DNA of 15,891 bases from Flemingiibacterium sp045579745 (GCA_045579745.1 JAZNMQ010000054.1:1-15891); one strand, 5' to 3'. Counted from the first letter of the stretch, positions 5,939-14,406 are shown. Made by a program: numbers and translations. The notes: generated from the sequence alone by a model not told the origin.

Positions 5939-6907
5939 ATGCTTCCTCCGCATGAACTGAAAAACAAAACCTTTTCGAAGGCTATGCGAGGCTACAACCC
6001 TGTTGAGGTCGATGAATACATAGACTTTGTGATCGAAAAATACACAGAGCTTTATCGCGAAAACGATGAGCTCGAGCGCAAGCTTAAAGCAGCAATGACA
6101 CGCCTTGACTCGATAAAGAACGATGAGGATTCCATCCGCTCCGCACTTATTGATGCAAAGCGTGCCGCAAACAAGATCAAATCCGACGCAGAGGCTCGTG
6201 CTGAGTCGATAATTCGTTCGGCAAAGAACTCCTGCAACACAATTCTTTCTGATTTTAATGAAAAGATCGCCTATGCGCGCGATATCAATGCTGAGCTTCA
6301 GCGTGACACCCTCGCTTTGAAGCAGGAGCTGTTCAACCGCTACAGCGACCACATCCGCTATATCGACAAGCTCACCGAGGGCATCGACGTTGACGCTATC
6401 CCCGAGGTTTCCGAGCTCCGCCGAAAGGCTGTCGAGCAGCTTAAAGCTGACATTTCAAGCACCTATGCCGCAGCGCCTGCCGATTCAAGCACCGAGGATT
6501 ACGAAAGCTCCGAGCTTTACGGCGAAAACGGTTATTCGGGCGAAGCTTCAAACGAGCTCGTTCCCGTTGACGGATACGAGAGTGCCGAGCCACAGGAGCT
6601 CAACAATGGCGTATACGCTGACGCTTCATCGGATGACGTCTTCGGCGATTCTCCCGAGCCCGAGCTCGAAACGGTCCGCGAGCCGCTTTCATCAAAAAAC
6701 AGTCTTAAGGATTCTATAATCGGAATCAATAAGAAGTACAAGGAGAGCGACGAGGATTTCATCAGCACACCCGACAGCGATCTCGCTGATGACGAAAGCT
6801 ATCTCGATTTCGTAAAATCCGTAACAGGAAAACGCGACATAAAAAAAGACAATAAAGACGCTGATTTCGATATGCTGTTCGACGACGGCAAAAAGAAAAG
6901 GAAATAA
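5939..6907 (+). CDS. divIVA: DivIVA with long acidic C-terminal extension
   Basis: DivIVA is a coiled-coil protein that gathers at strongly curved membrane (poles and septa) and recruits division, growth or sporulation factors. Residues 1-35 hold the conserved lipid-binding head, with KTFSKAMRGYNPVEVDEYIDF at about 10-30. Residues about 30-165 are predicted coiled coil with many Arg, Lys, Glu and Ala. Residues about 175-322 form a low-complexity tail rich in Ser, Asp, Glu and Tyr that ends in a basic GKKKRK stretch. B. subtilis DivIVA is about half this length (near 164 residues), so the tail is the notable difference; it may carry partner sites or phosphorylation sites, which is inference. 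The ATG has the SD AAAGGA (5924-5929). The gene lies 56 bases after ylmH and 45 before ileS. Confidence 0.94.
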   Translation: MLPPHELKNKTFSKAMRGYNPVEVDEYIDFVIEKYTELYRENDELERKLKAAMTRLDSIKNDEDSIRSALIDAKRAANKIKSDAEARAESIIRSAKNSCNTILSDFNEKIAYARDINAELQRDTLALKQELFNRYSDHIRYIDKLTEGIDVDAIPEVSELRRKAVEQLKADISSTYAAAPADSSTEDYESSELYGENGYSGEASNELVPVDGYESAEPQELNNGVYADASSDDVFGDSPEPELETVREPLSSKNSLKDSIIGINKKYKESDEDFISTPDSDLADDESYLDFVKSVTGKRDIKKDNKDADFDMLFDDGKKKRK

Positions 6908-6952
6908 TCGCGTCGTTAATACATAAACGCTATCTATAAAGGAGCAACTCTA

Positions 6953-9775
6953 ATGCCACAGGACTTTTCAAGTACACTTAATCTACCAAATACAGAATTC
7001 GCGATGCGCGCGAATCTTCCTACCCGTGAGCCTGAGATTGGCGCAGTATGGAAGGATGAGAATATTTATCAGAAGATGCTCGACAAGAATGCCGATAAGC
7101 CTCTGTTCATTCTTCACGACGGACCTCCCTTCTCCAACGGCAACATTCACATGGGAACCGCGATGAACAAGATCTTAAAGGACTTCATCAACAAGTATAA
7201 ATCCATGTCGGGCTTCAAGGTTCCGTTCATCCCCGGTTGGGACAACCACGGTATGCCTATCGAATCCGCTATTATCAAGAAGAACAAGCTCGACCGTAAG
7301 AATATGTCTATCTCCGAATTCCGTTCGGCTTGCCACGCGTTTGCGCAGGATTTCGTCGATATTCAGATGACATCCTTCAAGCGTCTTGGCGTTCTTGCAG
7401 ATTGGGACAACCCTTATCTCACAATGGATCCTAAGTTCGAAGCACGCGAGGTTAAGGTCTTCGGCGAGATGTTCAAGAGAGGCTACATCTACAAAGGCTT
7501 AAAGCCCGTTTATTGGTGCCCTATTGACGAAACCGCTCTTGCTGAGGCTGAGATCGAGTACAAGGATATCGACTGCACATCCATCTATGTAAAATTCAAG
7601 GTTAAGGACGACCTCGGAAAGCTCTCCGCGCTCGACCTTGACAATACCTATTTTGTAATTTGGACAACCACCACATGGACTCTCCCCGGCAACCTTGCAA
7701 TTGCTGTTCATCCTCGCGCAAAGTATGTTGCAATCAAAGCTAATAACGAAACCTACATCGTTGCTGACGCACTTGTTGAAAGCACGATGAAAGCGGCAGG
7801 CATCGAGGATTACGAGCGTGTTGCTGAGTTCGTTGGCTCTGATTTTGAATACATGAAGGCACAACATCCCTTCCTTGAGCGCGATTCAATGCTCGTTCTT
7901 GCTGAGTATGTTACAATGGACAGCGGTACAGGATGCGTACACACAGCTCCCGGCTTTGGTGCAGACGACTATGTGACCTGCATGCGCTACAAGATGAACA
8001 TTATCGTTCCCGTTGACGACCGCGGCTATCAGACCGAGGAAGCAGGAAAGTTTGCGGGCTTGTACTACGAGAAGTCGAACGAGGCAATTCTTGCCGACAT
8101 GACCGAATCGGGCGCACTTTTGGCTTCCGAAAAGGTCAGCCACAGCTATCCGCACTGCTGGAGATGTAAGAATCCGATCATCTTCCGCGCTACTCCTCAG
8201 TGGTTCTGCTCGGTAGACGCATTCCGCGCACAGGCTGTTTCCGCTTGCGAGGGCGTTAAGTGGATGCCTGAGTGGGGCGGCGACCGCATGATCTCTATGA
8301 TCAACGAGCGCGCAGACTGGTGTATTTCCCGTCAGCGTCATTGGGGACTTCCGATTCCCGTATTCTACTGCCCTGATTGCGGCAAGCCGATCTGCACCGA
8401 TGAAACCATCACCGCAGTTTCTGACGTTTTCGCCGAGAAGGGTTCAAACGCTTGGTTCGATATGAGCTCAACCGAGATCCTCGGCGCAGGCTTCAAGTGT
8501 CCGCATTGCGGCTCCGACAAGGAGATGAACAAGGAAACCGATACGCTTGACGGTTGGTTCGACTCAGGTTCAACTCATTTCGCAGTTTTAGAGAACGACG
8601 AGCTCTCACATTGGAGCGGCATGCAATGGCCGTCCGACCTCTATCTTGAGGGCGCAGACCAATATCGCGGCTGGTTCCAATCTTCCCTTTTGACTGCTGT
8701 TGGCGCAACGGGCAAGAATGAGGCTCCTTACAAGCAGGTTCTCACTCACGGATGGGTTGTTGACGGCGAGGGCAAGGCTATGCACAAATCGCTCGGCAAC
8801 TCCGTTTATCCCGAGGATGTAATCAAGAAGTACGGCGGAGATCTTCTCAGACTCTGGGCTGCTTCCGCTGACTATCAGGCTGACGTTCGCTGCTCCGATT
8901 CGATCTTCAAGCAGCTCTCCGAAACCTACAGAAAGTTCCGCAACACAGCCCGTATTATCATGGCTAACCTCGGCAAGGCTGACGAGGACTTCAATCCCGA
9001 TACCGATATGCTCCCGATCTGCGAGCTTGAAGATATCGATAAGTGGGCACTCGCTCGCCTTAATAAGCTCGTATGTGAGTGCAACAACGCCTACGAAAAC
9101 TACGATTTCCATATCGTAATCCACGCGATCTCCAACTTCTGCACGATCGATATGTCGAAGCTTTACATCGACATCACCAAGGACCGTCTGTATGTTGAAG
9201 CAAAGGATTCCAAGACTCGCCGTGCGGCACAGACTGCAATGTATCACATTCTCTCCGCGCTCACAAGAGTTACCGCTCCCCTGCTCTCCTACACCGCTGA
9301 GGAGATCTGGCATGCAATGAAGCATGTTGCAAGCGACGATAAGCTCAGCGTATTCCTCAACGATATGCCGAAGTACGACGCGGCGCTTGAGTTTGACGGA
9401 CTTGAGGAAAAGTGGGATAAGCTGTTCGATCTTCGCGACGATGTTATGAAGGCTCTTGAGCTTTCGCGTGCTGATAAGCTTATCGGTAAATCACTCGACG
9501 CTAAGCTCACAATCTGGGCAACCGATTCCGACACGTTCTCAACTCTCAAAGCGTTCGAAAGCCAGCTTGAGGATGTATTCATCGTCAGCAGCGTAGCTCT
9601 TTCAAATGAGAGCGCACCTGCCGATGCTTTTAGCGAAACCATTTCGGGAATCGCTGTTAAGGTTGAAGCCGCAGACGGCGAAAAGTGCGATCGTTGCTGG
9701 AAATATTCAACCAATACAGAGCACGTTGACGATAGCTGCCTCTGCCCGCGCTGCCGTGCCGTTATCTCAAAATGA
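6953..9775 (+). CDS. ileS: Isoleucyl-tRNA synthetase (IleRS, C-terminal zinc type)
   Basis: IleRS charges tRNA-Ile with isoleucine and edits misactivated valine. The protein has 940 residues, normal for the bacterial form with a C-terminal zinc module. The class I signatures are present but altered. The HIGH position reads His66-Met-Gly-Thr69 within GPPFSNGNIHMGTA, and the KMSKS position reads Ala609-Met-His-Lys-Ser613 within DGEGKAMHKSLGN, so the second lysine (612) is kept. The CP1 editing region follows the HIGH loop, with the TWTLPGN segment, and WCISRQRHWGLPIP begins the second half of the catalytic core. Internal CPDC and CPHC pairs occur, and the C-terminal zinc ligands are Cys912, Cys915, Cys931 and Cys934. 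AAAGGAG at 6938-6944 is a strong SD. No T-box leader fits in the 45-base gap before it. The stop overlaps the lspA start (ATGA). Confidence 0.97.
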   Translation: MPQDFSSTLNLPNTEFAMRANLPTREPEIGAVWKDENIYQKMLDKNADKPLFILHDGPPFSNGNIHMGTAMNKILKDFINKYKSMSGFKVPFIPGWDNHGMPIESAIIKKNKLDRKNMSISEFRSACHAFAQDFVDIQMTSFKRLGVLADWDNPYLTMDPKFEAREVKVFGEMFKRGYIYKGLKPVYWCPIDETALAEAEIEYKDIDCTSIYVKFKVKDDLGKLSALDLDNTYFVIWTTTTWTLPGNLAIAVHPRAKYVAIKANNETYIVADALVESTMKAAGIEDYERVAEFVGSDFEYMKAQHPFLERDSMLVLAEYVTMDSGTGCVHTAPGFGADDYVTCMRYKMNIIVPVDDRGYQTEEAGKFAGLYYEKSNEAILADMTESGALLASEKVSHSYPHCWRCKNPIIFRATPQWFCSVDAFRAQAVSACEGVKWMPEWGGDRMISMINERADWCISRQRHWGLPIPVFYCPDCGKPICTDETITAVSDVFAEKGSNAWFDMSSTEILGAGFKCPHCGSDKEMNKETDTLDGWFDSGSTHFAVLENDELSHWSGMQWPSDLYLEGADQYRGWFQSSLLTAVGATGKNEAPYKQVLTHGWVVDGEGKAMHKSLGNSVYPEDVIKKYGGDLLRLWAASADYQADVRCSDSIFKQLSETYRKFRNTARIIMANLGKADEDFNPDTDMLPICELEDIDKWALARLNKLVCECNNAYENYDFHIVIHAISNFCTIDMSKLYIDITKDRLYVEAKDSKTRRAAQTAMYHILSALTRVTAPLLSYTAEEIWHAMKHVASDDKLSVFLNDMPKYDAALEFDGLEEKWDKLFDLRDDVMKALELSRADKLIGKSLDAKLTIWATDSDTFSTLKAFESQLEDVFIVSSVALSNESAPADAFSETISGIAVKVEAADGEKCDRCWKYSTNTEHVDDSCLCPRCRAVISK

Positions 9776-10242
9776 GTTTTCTTTGGCTCATACTTTCGGC
9801 AGTAATTGTCGCGCTTGATCAGCTGACAAAATATCTCGCTGTGAAGCATCTTCAGCCGATTGACACGAAGCCGCTTTTCGAGGGTGTTCTGCATCTGACC
9901 TACCTTGAAAATCGCGGAGCGGCGTTCGGAATGCTAAAGGACCACCGCTGGGTGTTCATGATAGTTTCGACCGTGGCGATAATCGCGCTTTGTGTATTCA
10001 TGATAGTCGGCTACAAGAAGTATTACCATCCGCTTCTCTATACGGGACTTGCGTTTATCGCAGGCGGCGGAATCGGCAATATGATCGATCGCATAGCACT
10101 TGGCTATGTCGTTGACTTCATTGATTTCAGGATCATCAATTTCGCGATTTTCAATACCGCAGATTCCTTTGTTTGCGTTGGATGCGCAGTTGTGATTCTG
10201 TACATGCTTATTGGCGAAATTAAGGAAAAGAAAAAAGCTTAA
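9772..10242 (+). CDS. lspA: Lipoprotein signal peptidase II
   Basis: LspA is the membrane aspartyl protease that removes the signal peptide from diacylated prolipoproteins. The protein has 156 residues and four hydrophobic segments (about 3-20, 60-80, 88-108 and 124-148). The catalytic aspartates are Asp115 in YVVDFIDF and Asp131 in NTADSF. Other signatures are DQLTK (16-20), the LENRGAAFG segment (45-53) and GGGIGNMIDR (98-107), which holds a second conserved Asn and Asp. The start codon shares ATGA with the ileS stop, so it is probably translated by coupling. A good intrinsic terminator begins four bases after the stop. This is a standard member in its usual place between ileS and rluD. Confidence 0.96.
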   Translation: MSFLWLILSAVIVALDQLTKYLAVKHLQPIDTKPLFEGVLHLTYLENRGAAFGMLKDHRWVFMIVSTVAIIALCVFMIVGYKKYYHPLLYTGLAFIAGGGIGNMIDRIALGYVVDFIDFRIINFAIFNTADSFVCVGCAVVILYMLIGEIKEKKKA

Positions 10243-10245
10243 ACT

Positions 10246-10271
10246 AAAGCTCCCGATTTTTCGGGAGCTTT
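10246..10271 (+). terminator. Intrinsic terminator after lspA
   Basis: AAAGCTCCCGA-TTTT-TCGGGAGCTTT forms a perfect 11-bp stem with a 4-base loop, followed by GTTTA. The 3' arm ends in TTT, giving a short, interrupted U tract. It starts 3 bases after the lspA stop codon and is the best terminator in the window. It implies that rluD is expressed less, or from another promoter; no clear one was found in the 32 bases between them. Confidence 0.75.
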
Positions 10272-10303
10272 GTTTACCACGAATAAAGGTGGATTAATTT
10301 GAT

Positions 10304-11239
10304 ATGACTATTATTACACAAACTGATGTCGGAAAGCGGCTTGACGTTTTTATCAGCGAGAACGAGGGCATAACCCGCTCAGCCGCGCAGAAGCTCATCG
10401 CGACCGACAATGTGACAGTTAACGGAAGGTTCCCCGCTAAAAACTACAAGCTCCGCCTCGGTGATGATGTTGAAACCGAGCTGCCCGAGCCCGTTTCTGA
10501 CGACGCGGTTCCGCAAAACATTCCGCTTGATATAAAATACGAGGACAGCGACCTGCTTGTTGTAAACAAGCCTCGCGGAATGGTCGTGCATCCTGCCGCA
10601 GGTAATCCCGACGGAACGCTCGTAAATGCCCTGCTCTACCACTGCGCAGACTCGCTTTCAGGGATCGGGGGAGTAATAAGACCGGGAATCGTTCACCGAA
10701 TCGACAAGGATACAAGCGGACTTTTGATTGTTGCGAAAAACGACGCTTCCCATCTGAAGCTCGCCGAGCAGATCAAGGCTCACAGCTTTGAGCGCGAATA
10801 CCGCGCGATCGCGCTTGGCAATTTCCGCGAAGACAGCGGAACCGTCGATGCTCCGATAGGACGCGACCCTCGCGAGCGAAAGCGTATGGCGATCTCTGTA
10901 GGCGGAAGAAATGCGCGAACCCATTTCGAGGTGCTCGAGCGCTTCAGCATTATGGGTCACAGCTACACATATCTCCGATTGATTCTCGAAACGGGCAGAA
11001 CACATCAGATCCGCGTTCATATGAAATCGCTCGGTCATCCGCTTCTCGGCGACACCCTCTACGGCGGCGGCTCGACCAAATTCGAGCGGACGCTTGGAGA
11101 GCTCTTGTCGGGACAATGCCTATGCGCATCGCACATCGGCTTCACACATCCAACAAGCGGCGAATTCTTGCGCCTTGACTGTGAGCTTCCCGATTATTTT
11201 GAAGCAATATTAGCAAAACTCAGAGGTGCTGCACAATGA
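10304..11239 (+). CDS. RluD-family 23S rRNA pseudouridine synthase
   Basis: A 311-residue pseudouridine synthase of the RluA/RluC/RluD family, the YlyB equivalent of B. subtilis. An S4 RNA-binding domain covers about residues 10-60 (RLDVFISE, AAQKLIATDNVTVNG). The catalytic domain follows. It contains NKPRGMVVHPA (88-98) and the motif HRIDKDTSGLL with the catalytic Asp134, and ends near TGRTHQIRVHMKSLGHPLLGD. The exact rRNA target cannot be read from sequence; large-subunit uridines are typical. The ATG at 10304 has GGTGG about 11 bases upstream, a modest SD. The gene follows a terminator and overlaps the HAD phosphatase gene by four bases, so those two probably form one transcript. Confidence 0.93.
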   Translation: MTIITQTDVGKRLDVFISENEGITRSAAQKLIATDNVTVNGRFPAKNYKLRLGDDVETELPEPVSDDAVPQNIPLDIKYEDSDLLVVNKPRGMVVHPAAGNPDGTLVNALLYHCADSLSGIGGVIRPGIVHRIDKDTSGLLIVAKNDASHLKLAEQIKAHSFEREYRAIALGNFREDSGTVDAPIGRDPRERKRMAISVGGRNARTHFEVLERFSIMGHSYTYLRLILETGRTHQIRVHMKSLGHPLLGDTLYGGGSTKFERTLGELLSGQCLCASHIGFTHPTSGEFLRLDCELPDYFEAILAKLRGAAQ

Positions 11240-12090
11240 GCAAATTTGAAAATAAACTTATTTTAACCGACCTCGACGGAACATTTTTCGACTCAAAATG
11301 GAGCATTCCGAAAAACAACCTCGAAGCCATTGAATATTTTAAGAAAAACGGCGGACTTTTTGCTGTCGCTTCGGGCAGAGAGCCGATCATTATGGGCAGT
11401 CTTGATCCGATAATTAACGACCTTGTCAACTGCCCGTGTATTCTCTGCAACGGCGCATATTGCTACGACTTTCACAAAAAGGAATATTTCGGCATAATCG
11501 AGCTTGACTACGACAAGGCTGAGGAGCTGATTCAAGGCGTTCGGCGCGAATTTCCCGAAATCGGCATAAGACTGTCGACCGCGCGAGGCTTTTACCTCGC
11601 GCACGCTGATGAGCAGTTAACAAAGGATCTGACGGGCGGCTTCAAGCATTTGGTTGATAATGGGCTACTCCATCTTGCTCCAATTGATAAAACTCCGCGT
11701 GAAATGTGGACGCGCTGTGCGTTTTACGGCACTCCCGAAGAACTGTCAAAGCTCAGGCTTCGCTTTGAGAGCGAATACAGCGATTATTTCGCGTTTAATC
11801 TGGCAGGACCCGATATCTGCGATTGGCAGAGCACGAAGGCTACAAAGGGCTTGGCGCTTGAATCGATCCGCGCGCAGCTTATTAAGGAAGGCAGAGCCGA
11901 TAATTCGCTTAAAATCTACGCGATCGGCGACTACGAAAACGACATCGATATGCTAAAACGCTGTGATGTTTCTGCTTGCCCCGAAAATGCAATTGACGAG
12001 GTAAAGGCTATATCAAAGGTCAAACTCTGTCACTGTGACGGCGGAACGACAGCCGACCTGATCGGCCGAATCGACCGGGGCGAGGTATGA
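11236..12090 (+). CDS. Cof-type HAD family hydrolase
   Basis: A 284-residue haloacid dehalogenase-like phosphatase of the Cof (IIB) subfamily. Motif I is DLDGT at residues 12-16, with Asp12 the nucleophile and Asp14 the acid/base. Motif II is the ASGRE segment. The IIB cap lies in the middle of the protein, and motif IV is GDYENDIDML with Asp232 and Asp236, where GD.xND is usual. Such enzymes dephosphorylate sugar phosphates, nucleotides or cofactors such as FMN and PLP; the substrate cannot be told from sequence. The start ATG overlaps the rluD stop (ATGA), with AGAGGTG about 10 bases upstream, so co-translation with rluD is likely. No functional link to the pseudouridine synthase is evident. 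Confidence 0.9.
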   Translation: MSKFENKLILTDLDGTFFDSKWSIPKNNLEAIEYFKKNGGLFAVASGREPIIMGSLDPIINDLVNCPCILCNGAYCYDFHKKEYFGIIELDYDKAEELIQGVRREFPEIGIRLSTARGFYLAHADEQLTKDLTGGFKHLVDNGLLHLAPIDKTPREMWTRCAFYGTPEELSKLRLRFESEYSDYFAFNLAGPDICDWQSTKATKGLALESIRAQLIKEGRADNSLKIYAIGDYENDIDMLKRCDVSACPENAIDEVKAISKVKLCHCDGGTTADLIGRIDRGEV

Positions 12091-12140
12091 CGCGATTTTC
12101 TGCATTTGTGTCGCAGAGTGTTTATTTAAGCAAAATATAG

Positions 12141-12171
12141 TCATGACCACCGGCTTAGCCGGTGGTCATGA
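12141..12171. repeat. 31-bp near-perfect palindrome at a convergent gene boundary
   Basis: The 31-base stretch pairs over 15 bases on each side of one central base; the arm includes CATGACCACCGGCT. It lies 50 bases after the HAD gene and about 135 bases beyond the 3' end of the heparinase-like gene on the other strand. No run of T follows on the plus strand, and only a broken one (CTATATTTTGC) follows on the minus strand. It may act as a weak bidirectional terminator, or be a separate interspersed repeat. Its sequence is unrelated to the 50-bp element 26 bases further on. Confidence 0.7.
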
Positions 12172-12197
12172 TTTACTGCATAGCAAATTTGATAACC

Positions 12198-12247
12198 CGT
12201 AGGGGCGTTCTTTGAACGCCCGCGGGCGAACACAGTTCGCCCCTACC
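12198..12247 (-). repeat. 50-bp GC-rich palindromic repeat, copy 2 (inverted)
   Basis: This matches the reverse complement of 231-280 at 48 of 50 positions; the changes are one internal base (T for G at 12212) and the last base. The GCCCGCGGGC core is intact. It lies between the 3' ends of the HAD and heparinase-like genes. Two near-identical copies 12 kb apart, each in a gene-free gap, show that this is a dispersed repeat and not a chance hairpin. Confidence 0.8.
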
Positions 12248-12307
12248 GTGCATTAGATGATTTATCCGATAAGAACGTCACCCGTTTGCGCAGCAGCTCC
12301 TTAAAAT

Positions 12308-14395
12308 TTATTCAACTGTAAAGCTGACTGTCAGCGTGTGATTCTTTGCCTTTTGGGTTTCGTAGAAAATGTGCCACTGCGTCGGCATCGTCACCTTGTA
12401 TGGCTCAGGAACGCCCTCGTTCAGATCAACGCCGAACTTGTCGGTGATCTCTTTGAGTGCGAGCGAATCGTCGGCGTTAATTGAAAGCTTAACGCCACTA
12501 CGCTCGATGACAACGCTGCCGTCGGATTCAATCGGCTCAGAGAGCGCATGAAGCGGATATGTGATAGTCACATCGCGCTCGGACACGATATTATCTGTAA
12601 CGGTGACAGTTTTACCCTCGAGCACGATCGTGCGCTCCCACGATTTAAGCATAGAATAAGCGTCGGAAATATCGAGCTTCGCAGTTTTTACAACGCCTTC
12701 ATCGGTGCAGGAGATTATTTTCGCGCGAGATGTAAGGCTGTGGAACTCCTGCCCTACTCCGTCAACAAGAATCGCATTGTGCGCTATAGTCTGCTTAAGC
12801 CACCCGAAGTGATGCGCAGTTCCGTATCCTCTGCCGAAGTAGCCCGACGGTGAAATTAGCGCGACGCCGTTATAAAATATTGCAAAGCTTCCTTGGTCGG
12901 CGTGACGGTGGCTGTCAGAGCCGAATCTTGAAGCGCGCGCAATTACGGAAAGATCGTTTTGGGCATGCTCGAGATCTGTGTGCATGCTGATAAAGCCTGC
13001 GTCGGGGAAAACCGCCGTATTTGAAGCCTCAGCAGTCAGCTTGGTGCACGAGGTTTTGTGAGTCGGCAAAAAGATGTCGAGAAGATGCAAGAGGTAGAGC
13101 TCGGGCTTGGCATTTTTCGCGGAAAGCTCACGCGCGAGCGATGGGCCGAAGCGGTCTGCGTAGAATCTGAACGGATCCTGCGCAAAGAAGCCGGGCCATT
13201 CGGCATCCTCGGGATGGCACCAATATCCGTCGCCAAACGGATGATTTTCGTTGATCGGACTTGCAAAATGTATAAAGAAATTGGTCAGGCGCTGATAGAA
13301 CGGTCTGTCAAGGAAGCGCGTTCCGCCGTAGCGCTCAACTGCCGAAAAGAACGGCAGGAACCATTTCGTGTAGCTTGAAGAATAGAACGGCCCCTCAGCC
13401 CAACCACCGTCGGGAGTTCCGTAATACGGGAAGATTCCGCCGTAAATTTCAAGCGAGTATCTAAGCCATTCTATCAGCTTCGAATCGGGAAGCACACCGC
13501 TTCCCTTCAAAACCATAGCCGCCTCGCCGAGATATGCAGGCAAGCGTCCCGCATGCGAATCGCCCGGATTCTGGCAATAATCGAGCGTTTTCAACCTCTC
13601 ATAGCATTGCTCGGCGTAGGTTCTGACCGTAAATGCGATGTACTGACGCTCGTTTTTGTTAAAGAGATCATAGAGCATGTCGTATACAGCCGGCAGACAG
13701 CGCGCCATCGACAGCCCAATCTCATCTCCCCAACCGCCGTTGATCGAGCAAGGACCGTGCGGATTTCGATCACAAACGGTAAAAAGCAATTCCTTTGCAA
13801 ATTCGCCCGCCTTTATATCGCCGAGAAGCGCGTATCCGAGTGAGCATGCAACAAGATTTCTGTCTACAAAATCGCGATACCGTCCGAAGAATTCGCGGTA
13901 AGGAAGCGCATCTGGGTCGCGGTGGAACATTGGCATTTTGGGCATACCGTCAATGTATGCCTGCTCGATATTACGCCTCAGAACAGCAAGCTCCGCCTCG
14001 CGAGAATTGACGATCTCCTCGATATCCTCACTAAAAAACAGGTGTCTTGGGTGAACATCGGGAACATTGTTAAAGAGCTCATCCGCGCTGACACGCTTGA
14101 TGCTCACATGATCCTTCGCAAGCGAGAATGAAAGCTCGCCACGCTCTGCCCCCTCACAGAAAACATTCCACGAATATTCGCCCTCTATCGGAAGCGTCGC
14201 AACGTAGTAGTTGAAGCTTGTGGTATCGCGAAGGAGCTCGCGCCCGTTTTGTGAAACGGTAACGGTGTAAGTGTGCTCCCCCTCAATCGGAATCCAACAA
14301 AGACAGACGGGGTTCTCATAAACGACGCGCCCCGATTCTGGGAAAGTGAAAACCTGACGAGTCGATGTGCGCTCAAGCGGAAATTTAATACTCAT
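12308..14395 (-). CDS. Heparinase II/III-like polysaccharide lyase family protein
   Basis: A 695-residue protein of the heparinase II/III-like superfamily with an N-terminal beta domain. Residues about 15-95 look like a fibronectin-type or DUF4962 N-terminal domain. About 110-440 is an alpha/alpha toroid with many aromatic residues. The C-terminal beta-sandwich begins near 455 and holds SHRHADQGSFAIFYNG (495-510) and HNAILVDG (539-546). By comparison with heparinase II-type lyases, His281 and Tyr338 are candidate catalytic residues, with a spacing of 57 close to the His202/Tyr257 pair. His498, Asp500 and His539 are candidate metal ligands. No signal peptide is seen, so it may act inside the cell on imported uronic-acid oligosaccharides, or may not be a lyase at all. 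The only start in frame is ATG 14395, with no normal SD; GAGG lies 13 bases upstream inside a hairpin. The substrate is unknown. Confidence 0.8.
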   Translation of the reverse strand: MSIKFPLERTSTRQVFTFPESGRVVYENPVCLCWIPIEGEHTYTVTVSQNGRELLRDTTSFNYYVATLPIEGEYSWNVFCEGAERGELSFSLAKDHVSIKRVSADELFNNVPDVHPRHLFFSEDIEEIVNSREAELAVLRRNIEQAYIDGMPKMPMFHRDPDALPYREFFGRYRDFVDRNLVACSLGYALLGDIKAGEFAKELLFTVCDRNPHGPCSINGGWGDEIGLSMARCLPAVYDMLYDLFNKNERQYIAFTVRTYAEQCYERLKTLDYCQNPGDSHAGRLPAYLGEAAMVLKGSGVLPDSKLIEWLRYSLEIYGGIFPYYGTPDGGWAEGPFYSSSYTKWFLPFFSAVERYGGTRFLDRPFYQRLTNFFIHFASPINENHPFGDGYWCHPEDAEWPGFFAQDPFRFYADRFGPSLARELSAKNAKPELYLLHLLDIFLPTHKTSCTKLTAEASNTAVFPDAGFISMHTDLEHAQNDLSVIARASRFGSDSHRHADQGSFAIFYNGVALISPSGYFGRGYGTAHHFGWLKQTIAHNAILVDGVGQEFHSLTSRAKIISCTDEGVVKTAKLDISDAYSMLKSWERTIVLEGKTVTVTDNIVSERDVTITYPLHALSEPIESDGSVVIERSGVKLSINADDSLALKEITDKFGVDLNEGVPEPYKVTMPTQWHIFYETQKAKNHTLTVSFTVE

Positions 14396-14406
14396 GTTAA
14401 AGCATT

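Noticed and set aside
5534..6352. 272-codon minus-strand open frame across ylmH and divIVA
   Set aside because: It is a shadow of two real genes; the translation is compositionally odd and has no motifs.
8606..9325. Long minus-strand open frame (239 codons) opposite ileS
   Set aside because: It lies wholly opposite a firmly identified gene, has no SD and shows no family motifs; it arises from the codon bias of ileS.
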